From a virus: DNA of 64,000 bases. Positions 62,004-64,000 of this stretch are shown in pieces. A program made the translations under genes and the position numbers. Where the stretch lies: positions 1 to 64,000 of the IMG/VR virus record IMGVR_UViG_3300045131_002463; one strand, given 5' to 3'. Every line of letters begins with the position of its first letter. Positions within the stretch are counted from its first letter, which is position 1. The notes beneath the pieces were generated by a model. It was not told where the DNA came from, made no database searches, and was given only the letters and a program-made list of their open reading frames with translations.

Positions 62004-62461
62004 GTAATTTAATGGGACTTCAAGCTAAATATATACTTGAGTCTACATTTGATGCTGTAGCTAATAAGACTATATCGTGCATTACAGACACTACGGTTAT
62101 AAATTACAAAGCTATAGTTCATGATGAAATAGTTAGAGCAAGAAGAGAGCATTTAGAAATAGATAACGATGCCGGTATCTTAAATCAAAACTCAAAGAGA
62201 GTTATCTTACTTACAAGAGATATATTGGCTTCGGGTTTAGAGGCTTTAGATTCTTCTTGGTATTTTTTGATAGCAAATAAGAGGTATGATTTCTCTGTTA
62301 ATGAACCGTTTTGTGATGTAGATACTACTCCATTTGCGGACGCTGATCAGATTTTTTCAGTATTTTATGTAAGAAGAGCGGAAGAACTAGAATCACAAAT
62401 ATCCCCAGTACCGGGCGGAACTGGAGAGTTTTCTTTTGACTCTTGGGCACTTTCTAAATAA
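62000..62461 (+). CDS. Head completion / neck protein, 153 aa
   Basis: Begins MSNLMGLQAKYILESTFDAVANKTISCITD. The ATG overlaps the upstream stop (ATGA). Position and size fit a stopper or neck protein; no motif proves it. Confidence 0.68.
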   Translation: MSNLMGLQAKYILESTFDAVANKTISCITDTTVINYKAIVHDEIVRARREHLEIDNDAGILNQNSKRVILLTRDILASGLEALDSSWYFLIANKRYDFSVNEPFCDVDTTPFADADQIFSVFYVRRAEELESQISPVPGGTGEFSFDSWALSK

Positions 62462-62463
62462 AA

Positions 62464-62862
62464 ATGGCTTCCTTTTTTTCAGGAAAATTAGGACTATTGT
62501 TTCATAGAAATATGCTAGAAGCTATGGACGTCTATGGAGAAAGGTTATCAAAAGATTTTCAGGCAGAAACAGGAATACCAGTAATATCTAGTTTTGCAAA
62601 TAGATCTATGGGTGGAATGAGATTAAGATTTAAGCCCGGTATTAGTAAAGAAGGTATACCTGAGGATTTTAAAGCTAAAATAGGAAGTTTTTTAAAGAAA
62701 AAAAAAGATTATCTTAAAGTTTATATAGGAGCAGCTATGAAGTGTACCTTAAATGATACAGATATAAAATCTGCTCTTCGTGCAATAGATCCAGAAAAAG
62801 CAGAATCAACCCAGTGGATAGGTGCCTCACTTAAGGTAGATGTAAAGGAAAAAAAGATTTAA
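62464..62862 (+). CDS. Neck/tail protein, 132 aa
   Basis: Begins MASFFSGKLGLLFHRNMLEAMDVYGERLSKDF. Residues 70-90 are a Lys-rich helix (FKAKIGSFLKKKKDYLKV). HK97 gp10-like by position and size only. Confidence 0.65.
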   Translation: MASFFSGKLGLLFHRNMLEAMDVYGERLSKDFQAETGIPVISSFANRSMGGMRLRFKPGISKEGIPEDFKAKIGSFLKKKKDYLKVYIGAAMKCTLNDTDIKSALRAIDPEKAESTQWIGASLKVDVKEKKI

Positions 62863-63480
62863 GTGTCTAATAATATAATTCCAGACGTAGATGAGTTTAT
62901 AGTAAATAGATTAAGGCTTATAGCTATTGATGGGGTTACTTTACCAGTACTTCCTTATGAACCAGCAAGAGAAAGAGATAATAATGAGTACCCGTTTGCT
63001 AGTGTATCAAGGGTAGGTTTTGAAGAGGATAAAGTAAGACGTAGATATGGCATAGAAACTTTAGTACCAAAGACTACAAAGAAAACTATACAATTAGCTA
63101 ATGGTAATGTTAGAGTGGTACCGACTGGGTATGATGTTAAACAATATCCAGGGGTTTACATATTAAGGTATATAATAGATACAGAAGCGGTTATAAAAGA
63201 GCATGCAGATACGCTTATTGTGATGATGGATCAGGCTTTTCCTTTTGGTTTTGAGCCTAATATATCAGGACAGTATTTGCTCTTTGATTTTACAACGCCC
63301 ATAAATAAGGATGTACTCCATAGACCATTATTTAAAGTATCATATCTTTTTGATGTCTATGGTGTTCATATAGAGAAGCTAGAATCGTACACAGTAGCGC
63401 CCATGTCTGAGCTACTATTTGATAAAGAAATTGATAATACTCCCACTCAAATGGGCTTGTGGGAACGTCCAGCTGAATAA
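62863..63480 (+). CDS. Tail terminator-like protein, 205 aa, GTG start
   Basis: GTG start directly after the previous stop. MSNNIIPDVDEFIVNRLRLIAIDGVTLPVLPYEPARERDNNEYPFASVSRVGF then beta strands and VYILRYIIDTEAVIKEHADTLIVMMDQAFPFGF; a layout seen in tail-completion proteins. Position immediately before the sheath supports this. Confidence 0.68.
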   Translation: MSNNIIPDVDEFIVNRLRLIAIDGVTLPVLPYEPARERDNNEYPFASVSRVGFEEDKVRRRYGIETLVPKTTKKTIQLANGNVRVVPTGYDVKQYPGVYILRYIIDTEAVIKEHADTLIVMMDQAFPFGFEPNISGQYLLFDFTTPINKDVLHRPLFKVSYLFDVYGVHIEKLESYTVAPMSELLFDKEIDNTPTQMGLWERPAE

Positions 63481-63484
63481 AATT

Positions 63485-63498
63485 TGCAATTGATTGCA
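63485..63498. repeat. Palindrome copy 8 (TGCAATTGATTGCA)
   Basis: Intergenic on the + strand module, between the tail-terminator stop and the ribosome site of the 69-aa gene. Flanks extend it to ATTTGCAAT..ATTGCAAAT. Confidence 0.78.
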
Positions 63499-63531
63499 AA
63501 TAGCAATATAAAAATTTGGAGGCAAAAATAA

Positions 63532-63741
63532 ATGGCCGAAAGACTCGTAAAAGTAGTGAATAATACAAACGCTGATTTAGAGATACAGCTACATAGTGGT
63601 ACTTCTCTGAGTATGACTCAGTTTAGACAAGGTAAAACAACGCATATGTCTAAAGTTGTAGATTTTTCAGATCTTCCTGATAGTGTTACTAAGAAGAATG
63701 GTATGTTAGCTAGAAAAATGGTAAGTGTAGTAGATGTGTAA
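63532..63741 (+). CDS. Hypothetical 69-aa protein
   Basis: MAERLVKVVNNTNADLEIQLHSGTSLSMTQFRQG...: small beta domain with TTGGAGGCAAAAATAA ribosome site. Such short proteins occur before sheath genes in myoviruses. Unknown function. Confidence 0.72.
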   Translation: MAERLVKVVNNTNADLEIQLHSGTSLSMTQFRQGKTTHMSKVVDFSDLPDSVTKKNGMLARKMVSVVDV

Positions 63742-63761
63742 AAATATATTAAAGTAATTAC

Positions 63762-63810
63762 CTACATACTTAATACTAAACATATTAATTGATATCTTTT
63801 AAGTATGTAG
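63762..63810 (+). promoter_or_regulatory. Stem-loop upstream of the sheath gene
   Basis: Perfect 12-bp inverted repeat CTACATACTTAA/TTAAGTATGTAG with a 25-nt loop. No T-run follows, so it may stabilise or regulate the sheath mRNA rather than terminate. Confidence 0.6.
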
Positions 63811-63843
63811 CCCGACTTATAATTAGTATTGGAGGTTAGTAAT

Positions 63844-64000
63844 ATGACGCTTGGCGCAGCCAGAGTAATATGGAGAATAAACGATCTTAGCCTATTTGTA
63901 GATGAAGTGGTTCGCGGGTATGTAACCATGGTCATCAAGGCAGAGCGTGGAGAGATGGGAAAAGCCCGTATCATCTCTACCATGGAGGAATACAGAAGAC
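63844..64000 (+). CDS. Tail sheath protein, N-terminal fragment (runs off the window)
   Basis: MTLGAARVIWRINDLSLFVDEVVRGYVTMVIKAERGEMGKARIISTMEEYRR matches the start of contractile sheath proteins: 'DLS.FV..V..G...V...A.RGP.GK..L....E.Y...F'. GGAGGTTAGTAAT precedes the ATG. Only 52 residues are in the window. Confidence 0.72.
   Translation, partial: MTLGAARVIWRINDLSLFVDEVVRGYVTMVIKAERGEMGKARIISTMEEYRR

Overview
The window is part of the genome of a tailed bacteriophage with a contractile tail (myovirus). Evidence: a large terminase subunit (41.1-43.1 kb), a head module on the + strand (XkdF-type protease, scaffold, major capsid protein, connectors) that runs into the first codons of a tail-sheath-like protein at the right edge, and a T4-like replication and recombination set on the - strand. 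A signal-peptide protein resembling an outer-membrane barrel and a lipoprotein point to a Gram-negative host. No portal gene and no genome end is seen.

Layout. (1) 1-11.6 kb, - strand: small early or accessory genes of higher GC than the rest, mostly 23-118 aa and unrecognised. They are separated by near-identical regulatory cassettes (terminator hairpin, GTGGCG...CGCCAC stem-loop, strong sigma70 promoter) that resemble the PeSL cassettes of T4-type phages. (2) 11.6-30.5 kb, - strand, AT-rich: a long tightly packed operon region of mostly unknown genes, with a lone TOPRIM primase-like protein, an MT-A70 adenine methyltransferase, many small membrane proteins, exported proteins, a glycosyltransferase-TPR-methyltransferase fusion and tRNA-His. 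(3) 30.5-39.4 kb, - strand: an RNA-repair and RNA-surveillance island. It holds an Rnl5-type RNA ligase, DUF3310, RtcB split in two by a homing endonuclease gene, tRNAs (Cys, Tyr, Asp, Met) plus one aberrant tRNA-like sequence, a Ro60/Rsr (TROVE-VWA) protein, a tandem array of six Y-RNA-like units placed directly upstream of the Ro60 gene, and ThyX. (4) 39.4-57.4 kb, - strand: HNH endonuclease, terminase, ParB-like protein, Ycf46-like AAA ATPase, RuvC, two PD-(D/E)XK nucleases, RecA/UvsX, UvsW-like helicase, gp32-like SSB, primase and DnaB-like helicase. (5) 57.4-57.85 kb: a divergent AT-rich control region. (6) 57.85-64 kb, + strand: virion genes.

The strongest candidate for an undescribed system is the Ro60 / six-unit Y RNA operon (36.4-38.7 kb). 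All six units keep the same CGGCGTA and TACTTC blocks around an 8-bp helix whose sequence differs in every unit while pairing is kept. The longer units carry tRNA-like T- and D-arm mimics. A second unexplained pattern is a shared C-terminal tail, R-x-I-[VI]-[VI]-C-[KR] or close variants, on nine otherwise unrelated proteins. A third is a 14-bp palindrome (TGCAATnnATTGCA) present eight times.
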